A DNA stretch of 19,643 bases from an uncultured Acidimicrobiaceae bacterium (lineage in GTDB: Bacteria > Actinomycetota > Acidimicrobiia > Acidimicrobiales > Microtrichaceae): positions 1-19,643 of the forward strand of contig CALMLJ010000059.1 of the NCBI GenBank assembly GCA_937868025.1. The letters run 5' to 3'. Of the stretch, positions 1 to 6,769 are shown piece by piece; position 1 is the stretch's first letter, and the number at the start of each line of letters is the position of its first letter. Position numbers and translations under genes: made by a program. The notes beneath the pieces were generated by a model, which saw nothing but the letters and a program-made list of their open reading frames with translations, ran no database searches and was not told where the DNA came from.

Positions 1-363
1 AACGCCCGGTCGATGGCGAGGGTCCAGAGCATCGTGTCGAACGGCGGGGTGCTCGACGGCCACCGGTTCCTGTCGGAGGCCGGGATCGAGGCGCTGTTCG
101 AGGAGCAGGCCTGTGGTGTCGACCTCGTGCAGGCGGTGCCGCTCCGCCTCGGTGTCGGCTACGGCATCAACGGGCCCGAGCTGCCGGTCAGCCCCAACCC
201 GCGCGCCTGCTACTGGGGCGGCTGGGGCGGCTCGATCGTGTTGAACGACCTCGATGCGAACGTCACGTTCGCGTACGCGATGAACCGGATGGGCGAGGGG
301 AGCACGGTCGATTTCCGCGGCATCGGCCTTGCGTTGGCGATGCACACGGTGCTGATGGCGTGA
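1..363 (+). CDS. Serine hydrolase, beta-lactamase (class C/esterase) family, 3' end only
   Basis: The frame is open from the first base and ends with TGA at 361-363, so about 120 C-terminal residues are visible and the start lies outside the window. The fragment opens with NARSMARV and continues through SNGGVLDGHRFLS, typical of the late helical part of class C beta-lactamase/esterase proteins. It then shows YWGGWGGS, the glycine-rich strand that replaces the KTG motif in these enzymes, followed by LNDLDANVTFAYAMNRM. These proteins use a Ser-Xaa-Xaa-Lys nucleophile to hydrolyse esters or amides, but that motif lies in the missing N-terminal part, so catalytic competence cannot be judged. It converges on the Tad-type operon with a 21-bp gap. 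The family assignment is good; the substrate is unknown. Confidence 0.82.
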   Translation, partial: NARSMARVQSIVSNGGVLDGHRFLSEAGIEALFEEQACGVDLVQAVPLRLGVGYGINGPELPVSPNPRACYWGGWGGSIVLNDLDANVTFAYAMNRMGEGSTVDFRGIGLALAMHTVLMA

Positions 364-384
364 TCGGTTCCGCTGTCGGCAGGG

Positions 385-2112
385 TCACTCGACCAGCCGG
401 ACGGGATCACCGAGGAGCGATGCCGACCAGGTGGTCGTGTCGGCGGGAGCGCCGGTGAAGTCGAGCTTCACCTTGAGCCAGCAACCCGTGGCGACCGACG
501 TGTTGCACGTGTAGTCGGTCGGGACGACCAGCGTGAGCGTGATGATCCGGGCGTCGTACTGGGCGCTGGTGAGGCCCGAGACCGAGCAGCCCGACGACGA
601 GATTGCGGTCGGCGGCGAGGCGTCCTTCACGAAGGCACACGAGGGGAACGTCGAGTAGTTGCTGTCGGTCGGTGGCTGCACCGTCATCGTCGCCGAACCG
701 GCGGTGTCGGCGATGTCGAAGAACTGGAGCGAGAGCGTCGCGCCGGCGTACTGCGGTTGGATCTTCGCCAGGTAGAACGTCGCCGACGACGTGTTCTGGT
801 TGACGAAGATGGGCAGCCGGCCACCGGCGAACACCGACACGCCGGTGCCGTTGACACTCGCCCCGAACCCCGAGCGCAGCGCGAACCGGTTGTGTCCGCC
901 GGTGACGATGCCCGGGTCGCGTTGCTCGAGACTGCCGGCACCGAGCGATGGGCTCAGCGAGGCGGTCGTGGAGAACTGCGGACTCGACTGGTCGGCCGTC
1001 GTGGTGATCTGGGTGACGTAGTCGCCGACGACCGGCGACGAGATCGTGCAGATGTCGACCCAACGTCGGAAGATCTTCCAGAAGGGCAGGTTCTCGAGCC
1101 CCTGGTTCGAGTTCCACCCCGGTTGGGTCTGGTCGAGTTTCGAGAAGTACCCGGAGGTGTAAGGCGAGAAGCTGATGGCGCAGATCGCGGGGTTGTCTGT
1201 CATGTCGGTCGGGGTGGTGTCGGGGGCGCGGACGATGAAGGTGGTCGTGACGTTGCTGAGACTGTTGATGCGCTGGTCGCCGGGGCAGTACGCCTTGTTG
1301 GAGTAGTCGTAGCGCTGCGCGGCCTTGGCGTCGGCGACCGGTCCACCGGAGTACTGGGCGATGAGGGTGGTCTCCTCGCCTCCCGAGTAGGAGTTCGTAC
1401 CGCAGTTGTCGTCGGTGTAGATGAACGCCGGGTCGAACGCCTGCATCTTGAGCGGTCCGCTTCCGAGGGCCGAGACCCGGGTGACGTAGATGTACCCGTC
1501 ATCGCTGATCTCGTTGTTCACCGACCCGGTGCACCCGGAGCTGAACCCGCTGCCGGAGGTCCCGCAGACGCCTGAGGTGAACTCGTCGCCGTTGTTCTTG
1601 GTCGAACCCGATCCGGACTGGTTGAGCCAGATCTGCGGTGGTGCGGCGGCCGACTCGGGGTCGTTCGCCAAGGAGGCGATGGGGCTGCCCATGGGAATCG
1701 CCTGGAGGTACTCGGCGGTGGCCGAGCGGGTCATGTTGTAGTTCGTCTTGAGGAGCTTGGCGGCGAGGTAGCCGGTCGCCGGGGCGGTGAGGGAAACCTT
1801 CAGTCGGCGAGCACCGACCTGGGTGATGGTGACGGTGTTGCCGCCGCCGTTCGCCCAGCCGTTCTTGGTCATGGCGTCGTTCGCGACCTGGGTCGCCTTG
1901 GTGAGGTCGGGGAGCCAGACGACCCCGGCCAGCGCGGCGGCGTCGGTGGCGCGTTGCATCTTGACGCCCTGCCAGTAGTTGCCTCCGAAGTCGATGGCCA
2001 TGCCGGCGACGATGAGCAGTGGCACCAGCACCAGGGCGCAGGTCATGAGCACGTAGCCGTGCTCCGACGAGCGACCGACGCGGGGCGTGGGGGTGGCGGT
2101 TGCGTTCGTCAT
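385..2112 (-). CDS. TadG-like pilus-assembly / secreted protein (575 aa)
   Basis: The start is the ATG at 2112, which overlaps the TGA of the upstream TadE-like gene as ATGA. A longer in-frame extension upstream to 2274 would run deep into that gene and is rejected. Residues 1-17 are polar. About 20-43 form one hydrophobic segment (YVLMTCALVLVPLLIVAGMA) followed by IDFGG and KMQRATDAAALAGV, the signature of the TadE/TadG N-terminal domain. The remaining ~500 residues are rich in Ser, Thr, Gly and Asn, contain scattered cysteines, and look like an exported beta-rich domain; I see no clear von Willebrand MIDAS motif. TadG-like proteins are anchored pseudopilin-type proteins of Flp/Tad systems. 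It is the last gene of a three-gene operon. The ATPase, platform and Flp pilin genes are not in this window. Confidence 0.8.
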   Translation of the reverse strand: MTNATATPTPRVGRSSEHGYVLMTCALVLVPLLIVAGMAIDFGGNYWQGVKMQRATDAAALAGVVWLPDLTKATQVANDAMTKNGWANGGGNTVTITQVGARRLKVSLTAPATGYLAAKLLKTNYNMTRSATAEYLQAIPMGSPIASLANDPESAAAPPQIWLNQSGSGSTKNNGDEFTSGVCGTSGSGFSSGCTGSVNNEISDDGYIYVTRVSALGSGPLKMQAFDPAFIYTDDNCGTNSYSGGEETTLIAQYSGGPVADAKAAQRYDYSNKAYCPGDQRINSLSNVTTTFIVRAPDTTPTDMTDNPAICAISFSPYTSGYFSKLDQTQPGWNSNQGLENLPFWKIFRRWVDICTISSPVVGDYVTQITTTADQSSPQFSTTASLSPSLGAGSLEQRDPGIVTGGHNRFALRSGFGASVNGTGVSVFAGGRLPIFVNQNTSSATFYLAKIQPQYAGATLSLQFFDIADTAGSATMTVQPPTDSNYSTFPSCAFVKDASPPTAISSSGCSVSGLTSAQYDARIITLTLVVPTDYTCNTSVATGCWLKVKLDFTGAPADTTTWSASLLGDPVRLVE

Positions 2113-2732
2113 CCCAGTCCGGACGGGTCGAGACGCATGGTGAAGCGGTCGTTGAAGGTCTTGGTCGTGCCGACGAGCCGCGTGAAGGTGGGCACGGTCA
2201 GGGAGATGGCGACACCGAGGTAGTCGGGCCCGTTGGTCGCACCCTGGTCCACCACGCGGGTGGTCGGGCACCACTTGGTGTCCTTGCCGGCGCCGGCGCA
2301 GCTGCCGCCGTAGCTGGTCTGTGCGGACACTGGGTTCGCCAGGATCGCCGAGAGGTCGGCGGCGCTGTAGGTGTTGCAGAAGTTGGCGGCGTTGCCGTGG
2401 GCCGCGATGGCGGCCGCGCTGGTGCAGGCTGCGGGAACGGCGTTGGTCGACCCCGTCACCTTGTAGATGACGACGTAGTTCACGGTGGCGTTCTTCACGC
2501 TGCCGAGTGCTGCGCTGAGCGAGCTGAGGATCTGGAAGTCGGCGGTGGGTGCCTTGCCGGCGGTGCTGCCGGTTCGCGCCGCGGTCCGGGTCGCGTTGGC
2601 GATCGCGATGTCGCTGCGGAACATCATGCCGACCTCGAAGATCCCGAGCATCAGCGTCAGGAGCAGTGGGACCACGAGGGCCATCTCGACGAAGTTCGCC
2701 CCGCGTTCGCTCCGTCGGCGTCGCCGCATCAT
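2109..2732 (-). CDS. TadE-like pseudopilin, second copy (207 aa)
   Basis: The start is the ATG at 2732, which forms an ATGA overlap with the stop of the upstream gene; the next codon is also ATG. The protein opens with a basic stretch (MMRRRRRSERGA) and a hydrophobic segment at about residues 13-38 (NFVEMALVVPLLLTLMLGIFE). The conserved Glu and Pro are typical of the TadE domain. The rest is an extracytoplasmic domain with four cysteines (C103, C119, C145, C155), the motif TYSAADL and the motif WCPTTRVV. The same motifs and cysteines occur in the preceding gene, so the two are tandem paralogues. TadE-type pseudopilins contribute to Tad pilus biogenesis. The function is inferred from the family and operon. 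Confidence 0.85.
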   Translation of the reverse strand: MMRRRRRSERGANFVEMALVVPLLLTLMLGIFEVGMMFRSDIAIANATRTAARTGSTAGKAPTADFQILSSLSAALGSVKNATVNYVVIYKVTGSTNAVPAACTSAAAIAAHGNAANFCNTYSAADLSAILANPVSAQTSYGGSCAGAGKDTKWCPTTRVVDQGATNGPDYLGVAISLTVPTFTRLVGTTKTFNDRFTMRLDPSGLG

Positions 2733-3370
2733 CGCGTCTGCGCTTCCATGCGGTACACGGTCTGTTCGGACAGGTTGTAGGACTTGCCGAAGATCTTCGT
2801 CACCGCCTGATACCGGGTCGCGATGTACACGCCGATGTAGTCGGGTGGTCCCGACGCCGCGACGACGCGAGTGGTCGGGCACCAGAATCGGTCGGGGGAG
2901 GCGCTGCCGAGCGAGCAGTTGCCGAAGTCGCCGACGGGACGGGCGAGGTCGGCCGCCGTGTACCGGTTGCAGACCCCGGCCACCGATGCCGTCAGGCACG
3001 CCTGGAGCGCGACGTCGTTGATCGATGCAGCTGGACCGGAGGCCTTGAAGATCACGATTGCGGTGATCTCGCTCGTCTTGATCGCGGTCGACGACTTCTT
3101 GATGGCCTGCAGCGTGACGTAGTCGGCCTGAGCAGCGTTGCCGGCGGCGCTCGCGGCGCGGGTGCCGTTTCGGTCGGCGGTCGACATCGTGAGGTACTGC
3201 CGGAAGACGAGGCCGAACTCGAGGATCGAGAAGATCAGGAGGAAGAACAGGGGAGCGACGAGGGCCCCTTCGACCAGGGTGGCGCCCCGTTCACCAACGC
3301 GCCGGTGGGGCCGGGCACGCCGTCGATGTGCGCGCTGCCCACGTCGGGGGTTCGAGGCGCAGATCGGCAT
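2729..3370 (-). CDS. TadE-like pseudopilin, first copy (213 aa)
   Basis: This is the first gene of the tadE-tadE-tadG-like operon, with an ATG at 3370. A basic leader (residues 1-28, many Arg) precedes GATLVEGALVAP and a hydrophobic segment to about residue 56, matching the TadE N-terminal domain. The exported part carries C125, C134, C152 and C164, with YTAADL and WCPTTRVV, all shared with the downstream paralogue. No good Shine-Dalgarno sequence precedes the ATG. Instead, a GCCGATAG element ends 6 nt before it, suggesting transcription may start at or near the ATG. Translational coupling to the next gene is likely through the ATGA overlap. A start further downstream is possible because the first 25 residues are very basic. 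Confidence 0.84.
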   Translation of the reverse strand: MPICASNPRRGQRAHRRRARPHRRVGERGATLVEGALVAPLFFLLIFSILEFGLVFRQYLTMSTADRNGTRAASAAGNAAQADYVTLQAIKKSSTAIKTSEITAIVIFKASGPAASINDVALQACLTASVAGVCNRYTAADLARPVGDFGNCSLGSASPDRFWCPTTRVVAASGPPDYIGVYIATRYQAVTKIFGKSYNLSEQTVYRMEAQTR

Positions 3371-3376
3371 GGTTGC

Positions 3377-3403
3377 CTATCGGCAGAAAGGTCAAAGTAC
3401 CTA
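3377..3403 (-). promoter_or_regulatory. Candidate sigma-28/WhiG-like promoter of the Tad-type operon
   Basis: On the minus strand GCCGATAG (3384 to 3377) matches 7 of 8 bases of the FliA/WhiG -10 consensus GCCGATAA and ends 6 nt before the ATG at 3370. The position expected for the TAAA -35 element, 15 nt upstream, reads TAGG (3403 to 3400), so that half is weak. The sequence also forms a short inverted repeat, TGCC/GGCA. Confidence 0.35.
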
Positions 3404-3556
3404 ACCAATTGGGGGCGAAAATACCCATCGCGGCGGCGCTTCGGGCTGGTCCGTGCTGCAGACGGAGCAGCCATCCGACGCCCTGACGGGTCTCCGTGAT
3501 GCGGAAACGCCAACCCGGCGCCGAACTCTCACGACGACCTCGAGCGGTCCTCGCAG

Positions 3557-3630
3557 TCGGGTTGGGGAGATTTGAACTCCCGACCTCTGCGTCCCGAACG
3601 CAGCGCTCTACCAAGCTGAGCCACAACCCG
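3557..3630 (-). tRNA. tRNA-Pro (anticodon CGG)
   Basis: On the minus strand a full cloverleaf can be folded. The acceptor stem is CGGGTTG/CAACCCG with discriminator A. The D arm is GCTC..GAGC around AGCTTGGTA. The anticodon stem is CTGCG/CGCAG with loop TTCGGGA, so the anticodon is CGG and reads the proline codon CCG. The T arm is GGGAG-TTCAAAT-CTCCC. The 3' CCA is not encoded (the genome continues CTG). The gene lies between the receiver-domain gene and the Tad-type operon, all on the same strand. Confidence 0.96.
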
Positions 3631-3640
3631 TGGAGAGGCG

Positions 3641-3671
3641 ATGTTACCGCCTCGGTGCCCCTCGGCCGCAA
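3641..3671 (-). promoter_or_regulatory. Candidate promoter of tRNA-Pro
   Basis: On the minus strand TAACAT (3646 to 3641) fits a TANNNT -10 hexamer and would place the transcription start about 4 nt before the mature tRNA 5' end. TTGCGG (3671 to 3666) is a possible -35 element, but the 19-nt spacer is longer than ideal. Confidence 0.45.
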
Positions 3672-3711
3672 TGCGATTCGCACGGCGGCCCCGGTAGGGC
3701 GGTCCGGGGTC

Positions 3712-4116
3712 TCAGGTCTCGACGAGTTCGGGCCCCTCGGCGAAGAAGTCGCCGGCGATGACGGCGGTCGTGGCGGCGGTGATGCGGCGGGCGTCGAGCG
3801 GCTTGACGAGCCAACCGTCAGCCCCCGAGCGCCGTGCCATGAAGACGTCGGCGTCGCGGTCGAGCAACAGGAGCACCGACTGCGGATCGAGGCGACCGGC
3901 ACCCTCCTCGAGGCGGAGATCGAGGCAGGCGGCGATGCCGCCCATCGAACCGATCTGCAGGTCGAGGATCACGAGGTCGGGATCGAGCTCGATCGCCGCG
4001 GCCCGTACCTCACGGCCGGCCCGGATCCGGTGCACCTGGGTGTCCGCCGACCCGAGGGCGGCGTCGATCTCGATGAACACCTCGTCGGAGTCGGTGGCAA
4101 GCAGCACGTTTCGCAC
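3712..4116 (-). CDS. Stand-alone response-regulator receiver domain protein (134 aa)
   Basis: The protein is a single CheY-like receiver with no output domain. The acidic pair lies in ATDSDE (D9/D11), the phospho-accepting Asp is D52 in LVILDLQ, and the conserved Lys is K105 in GWLVKPL. The usual switch Thr/Ser after the fourth strand is replaced by D86 in LLLLDRD, so the allosteric relay may differ from CheY. The start chosen is the GTG at 4116 (RNVLLATD follows): the -10-like TACCCT ends 6 nt upstream and there is no Shine-Dalgarno sequence, which fits a leaderless message. The gene is divergent from the STAS anti-sigma antagonist. A joint role in a partner-switching pathway is conceivable but not shown, and no kinase is nearby. 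Confidence 0.78.
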   Translation of the reverse strand: MRNVLLATDSDEVFIEIDAALGSADTQVHRIRAGREVRAAAIELDPDLVILDLQIGSMGGIAACLDLRLEEGAGRLDPQSVLLLLDRDADVFMARRSGADGWLVKPLDARRITAATTAVIAGDFFAEGPELVET

Positions 4117-4122
4117 GTCCGA

Positions 4123-4128
4123 AGGGTA
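4123..4128 (-). promoter_or_regulatory. -10 hexamer for leaderless receiver-protein transcript
   Basis: On the minus strand TACCCT (4128 to 4123) fits TANNNT and is followed by six bases and then the GTG at 4116. That spacing would put the transcript 5' end at the start codon. No clear -35 is seen. Confidence 0.45.
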
Positions 4129-4185
4129 CTTCGGTCGTGCCCCCCGCCCCAACCGACCGTGCTGCCCGGTTCGGGGGAGCTGATG

Positions 4186-4213
4186 TTGATTGTCGGGGGT
4201 GCGTCGGTACCAT
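4186..4213 (+). promoter_or_regulatory. Candidate sigma-70-type promoter of the STAS gene
   Basis: TTGATT (4186-4191), a 16-nt spacer and TACCAT (4208-4213) form a reasonable housekeeping promoter. Transcription would start near 4220 and give a leader of about 80 nt before the GTG at 4300. TAACGT at 4230-4235 is an alternative -10. Confidence 0.5.
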
Positions 4214-4299
4214 GTGGCTCGCCCCGGACATAACGTGGGTATGAGCCGGGCAGTCCGGCTGGAAGCGCCGGATCCCGAGAGGGCCGGAAGGAGCAAACG

Positions 4300-4644
4300 G
4301 TGGTCGACGTCGAGGTGGTTCGAGAGGAAGCGGCAACGATCTGCCGGCCCGTCGGCGAGCTCGATGCCTTCAGCGTCGCCGACTTCCGGGAGCACTTGGG
4401 TGGTCTCGCCGGTGATGCCGCGGTGATCATTGATCTGTCCGGTGTCCCCTTCATGGATTCGGCAGGGCTCGGTGCGCTCATCGGCGGCATCCGCAAGATC
4501 CGCGAGGCCGAGGGTGAAGTCGTCGTCGTGTGCGATCGTCCTGCGGTCCTGCGCCTGCTCCACACCACCCGGTTCGATCGGATGGTCACGGTCGTGGCGC
4601 TCGTCGACGATGCCCACGCGGAGCTCGCAACCCCGAGCTCCTGA
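4300..4644 (+). CDS. STAS-domain anti-sigma factor antagonist (114 aa)
   Basis: The protein is a single STAS domain of the SpoIIAA/RsbV type. The hallmark FMDSAGLGALIGG motif places the phosphorylatable serine at S54. VIIDLSGV forms the preceding strand, and GEVVVVCDRPAVLRLL the later strand and helix. In the family, the unphosphorylated form binds an anti-sigma kinase and releases a sigma factor; the partners are not in this window. The GTG start is well supported by GGAAGGAG at 4286-4293, 6 nt upstream. The next gene downstream is convergent with a 30-bp gap. Confidence 0.9.
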   Translation: MVDVEVVREEAATICRPVGELDAFSVADFREHLGGLAGDAAVIIDLSGVPFMDSAGLGALIGGIRKIREAEGEVVVVCDRPAVLRLLHTTRFDRMVTVVALVDDAHAELATPSS

Positions 4645-4652
4645 ACCCGACT

Positions 4653-4668
4653 GGCCCCGATTCGGGCC
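4653..4668. terminator. Weak hairpin between convergent genes
   Basis: GGCCC (4653-4657) and GGGCC (4664-4668) form a 5-bp GC stem around a 6-nt loop in the 30-bp gap between the STAS gene and the convergent ArsA-type gene. There is no T-tract on either side, so it is at best a weak bidirectional terminator. Confidence 0.3.
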
Positions 4669-4674
4669 GGATGG

Positions 4675-5772
4675 TCAGGCCCGACCGAAGAGGTAGTCGC
4701 CCAGCGCGGTGAGGCTCGTGAGGTCGTGCACCTCGAAGGGCAACAGCGGTACTTCCACCAGCGGCGCGGGGGCAACGCGTTCGGCCAGCGGCGCCAGGTG
4801 CTCGCGTTCGGCGCGGGCGATGTCGTCGAGCTCGGCGAGGTTGCGTAGGTGGTCGGCGAGCGGGCCGTCGGCGTCGGCCGACGTGGCGGCCACGGCGAGT
4901 TCGTCGGCGAGGCCGCTGCCGAGGAACGGGTAGATGCGGTTGACAACGACGGCCCGCACCGGGAGCTGCATGTCGGCGAGACGGTCGGCGAAGTACGCGG
5001 CCTCCTCGACCGTGTCGCGCCGAGGTGATGCGACCAGCACGAAGGCGGTGCGATCGTCGGCCAGCAGGGTCTCGACCATCTGCGCTCGTTGCTTGAACCC
5101 CTCCTCCATGCCGTCGAACGCGGCGAAAAACGCAATGGCGTCAGCGATGACCTCGCCACCGACGATCTTGCCCACGCTCCGAAGGACGGGTTGCGCGGCC
5201 ATGTTGACGGCCTTGACGATGCCGCGGGTCGGAGCGGTCACCATGCGGTACAGGGGGTGGCCGAGGAACTTGGCCAGCCGACCGGGTGCTTCGAGGAAGT
5301 CGAGCGCGTTCCGGGTCGGCGGGGTGTCGACCACGATGAGGTCGAACTCCCCGTCGCTCGACAATTCGTAGAGCTTCTCGGTCGCCATGTACTCCTGGGT
5401 TCCCGAGAGCGCGCCGGAGATATTGCGGTAGAAACGGTTGGAGAGGATCTTCTCGGCCTGGTCGGCGGAGCCGGCGTAGCGGGCGACGAGCCCGTTGAAC
5501 GTCGACTCGGTGTCGAGCATGAGCGCCGACAACTCACCGGGCCACGGGCCGTCGATCAACGACGGAGTGTTCGTGAGTTCGCCGAGGCCCAACGCGTCGG
5601 CGAGTCGTTTGGCCGGATCGATCGTGACGACGACGGCGCGCCGTCCGAGGCGGGCGGCCTCGAGGGCGACCACTGCTGCCGTGGTGGTCTTGCCGACCCC
5701 GCCGGAGCCGCAGCACAAGAGGATCGAGGCCTCGGCCGCCAGGCGTTCCATCGGCGCGGTGGTCTCGGTCAT
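4675..5772 (-). CDS. ArsA/Get3-family ATPase, second gene of pair (365 aa)
   Basis: A SIMIBI-class ATPase with a P-loop at residues 22-30 (GSGGVGKTT), VVTIDPAKRLADALG after the second strand, and the switch region VVDTPPTRNALDFLEAP. The lysine that normally follows the first glycine (GKGGVGKT), which contacts the nucleotide of the partner subunit in deviant Walker A ATPases, is serine here, whereas the neighbour keeps it. No arsenic-binding cysteine cluster is visible, and the protein is one ATPase domain rather than the double ArsA. The start is the ATG at 5772, overlapping the upstream stop as ATGA, so the two are translationally coupled. The pair resembles mycobacterial Rv3679/Rv3680 (Get3-like heterodimer) in order and relative length. 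Its substrate is unknown. Confidence 0.87.
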   Translation of the reverse strand: MTETTAPMERLAAEASILLCCGSGGVGKTTTAAVVALEAARLGRRAVVVTIDPAKRLADALGLGELTNTPSLIDGPWPGELSALMLDTESTFNGLVARYAGSADQAEKILSNRFYRNISGALSGTQEYMATEKLYELSSDGEFDLIVVDTPPTRNALDFLEAPGRLAKFLGHPLYRMVTAPTRGIVKAVNMAAQPVLRSVGKIVGGEVIADAIAFFAAFDGMEEGFKQRAQMVETLLADDRTAFVLVASPRRDTVEEAAYFADRLADMQLPVRAVVVNRIYPFLGSGLADELAVAATSADADGPLADHLRNLAELDDIARAEREHLAPLAERVAPAPLVEVPLLPFEVHDLTSLTALGDYLFGRA

Positions 5773-6746
5773 GACGGCGATCCGACCGAGTCGAGGCGGC
5801 CGAGCTGCTCGACGAGCGACTCGCTCAACGCCCGGAGCGACTCGAGGCCGAGGTCCGACCGGAACACGAACGGGAGGCGCACCTGATCGAGCGGCAGGTC
5901 CTTCGCCAGTCGGGACAGCTGATGGCGTTGCAGCTCCTGGCGGTCGCGACGGAACGTCGCGGCGGCATCGAGCGCCGCGGCCAGCTCCGTCGACAGCTCG
6001 ACCCCCTCGGCGTCCGCAGCGGCCGTCGGGCTCTCGTCGAGGCCGGGCAGATCGGGGTAGATGCCGTTGACGACGACCGGCCCCAGCTTGATGCCGATCC
6101 GGTCCTCGAGGCTGTACGCCGTCTCGATCACCTCGTTGACGGGTGTCTCCTCGGGGAGGGTCACCAACACGACCTGGCACCGGGAGGCGTCGGTGAGGAG
6201 GTTCCGCACCTCACGCGCCTGCGCCTCGATCGGTCCGACGGTGACAGCGTCGAGCATGCCCTGGGCGCTGCTGAGGAACGTGATGGCGTGGCCCGCGGCG
6301 GGAGCGTCGACGATGATCACGTCCGCGGCGCCCCTCGACTCGAGTTGCTTCACCTTGCCCAGGATCAGGACGTCCTTGATCCCGGGGGTCGCCGTAGCGA
6401 TCAGCTCGATGGCCCCACTCTCGCCGAGCCGCTTCGAGATGCGCTTGAGCCCGTGGTCCCGGAGCCACTCGACGAGCGATTCGTCGGGCGTCAGCGTGCG
6501 GGCTCGCACCTCGCCGGCACCGTGGGGGCCGTCGGCGGTGAAGAGCACCTGTTCCTCGTAGTCGAGGCGCTCCTTGCCGAACAGCGCGGGCAACCCGGAC
6601 TTGCCCTCGACCTCGATGACGAGGGCGCGAAGCCCGAGGTGTGCCGCTGCCATCGCGAGGGTCGCCGTCACGGTCGTTTTGCCGACCCCGCCCTTCCCGG
6701 CAACGATGGTCACCCGTGGTGCAGTGAGAAACTGCGCAGGATCCAC
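5769..6746 (-). CDS. ArsA/Get3-family ATPase, first gene of pair (325 aa)
   Basis: The start is the GTG at 6746, with a strong Shine-Dalgarno GGAGGAG 4 nt upstream. Residues 11-27 contain strand 1 and the complete deviant Walker A motif GKGGVGKTT. VIEVEGKSGLPALFG follows, and VIIVDAPAAGHAI forms the switch II strand. VVLVTLPEETPVNEV and VVVNGIYP are the later core strands typical of ArsA-type proteins. The product probably pairs with the overlapping downstream ATPase. In Mycobacterium the equivalent pair sits beside whiB4; here a WhiB gene is encoded about 1.4 kb away, beyond the divergent NfeD-type gene. The start codons of this gene and the divergent one are only 23 bp apart. Confidence 0.88.
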   Translation of the reverse strand: MDPAQFLTAPRVTIVAGKGGVGKTTVTATLAMAAAHLGLRALVIEVEGKSGLPALFGKERLDYEEQVLFTADGPHGAGEVRARTLTPDESLVEWLRDHGLKRISKRLGESGAIELIATATPGIKDVLILGKVKQLESRGAADVIIVDAPAAGHAITFLSSAQGMLDAVTVGPIEAQAREVRNLLTDASRCQVVLVTLPEETPVNEVIETAYSLEDRIGIKLGPVVVNGIYPDLPGLDESPTAAADAEGVELSTELAAALDAAATFRRDRQELQRHQLSRLAKDLPLDQVRLPFVFRSDLGLESLRALSESLVEQLGRLDSVGSPS

Positions 6747-6752
6747 TTTTCT

Positions 6753-6762
6753 CCTCCGGAGG
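6753..6762. promoter_or_regulatory. Palindrome giving Shine-Dalgarno sites to both divergent genes
   Basis: CCTCCGGAGG is a perfect 10-bp palindrome in the 23-bp gap between the start codons at 6746 (minus) and 6770 (plus). Read as plus-strand RNA, its GGAGG lies 7 nt before the GTG at 6770. Read as minus-strand RNA, GGAGGAG lies 4 nt before the GTG at 6746. The two ribosome binding sites therefore share the same base pairs. Confidence 0.75.
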
Positions 6763-6769
6763 CCTTCGG

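Noticed and set aside
757..1575. Plus-strand open frame opposite the TadG-like gene
   Set aside because: It is Arg/Asp/Val-rich without motifs. The opposite strand has an operon-consistent protein with a TadG-like N-terminus.
2113..2274. Upstream extension of the TadG-like gene
   Set aside because: It would overlap the TadE-like gene by more than 150 bp. The ATGA junction at 2109-2112 is the clear start.
3371..3556. Possible terminator or small gene between tRNA-Pro and the Tad-type operon
   Set aside because: No stable stem with T-tract and no credible short coding frame were found; only the promoter-like element near 3377-3403 stands out.
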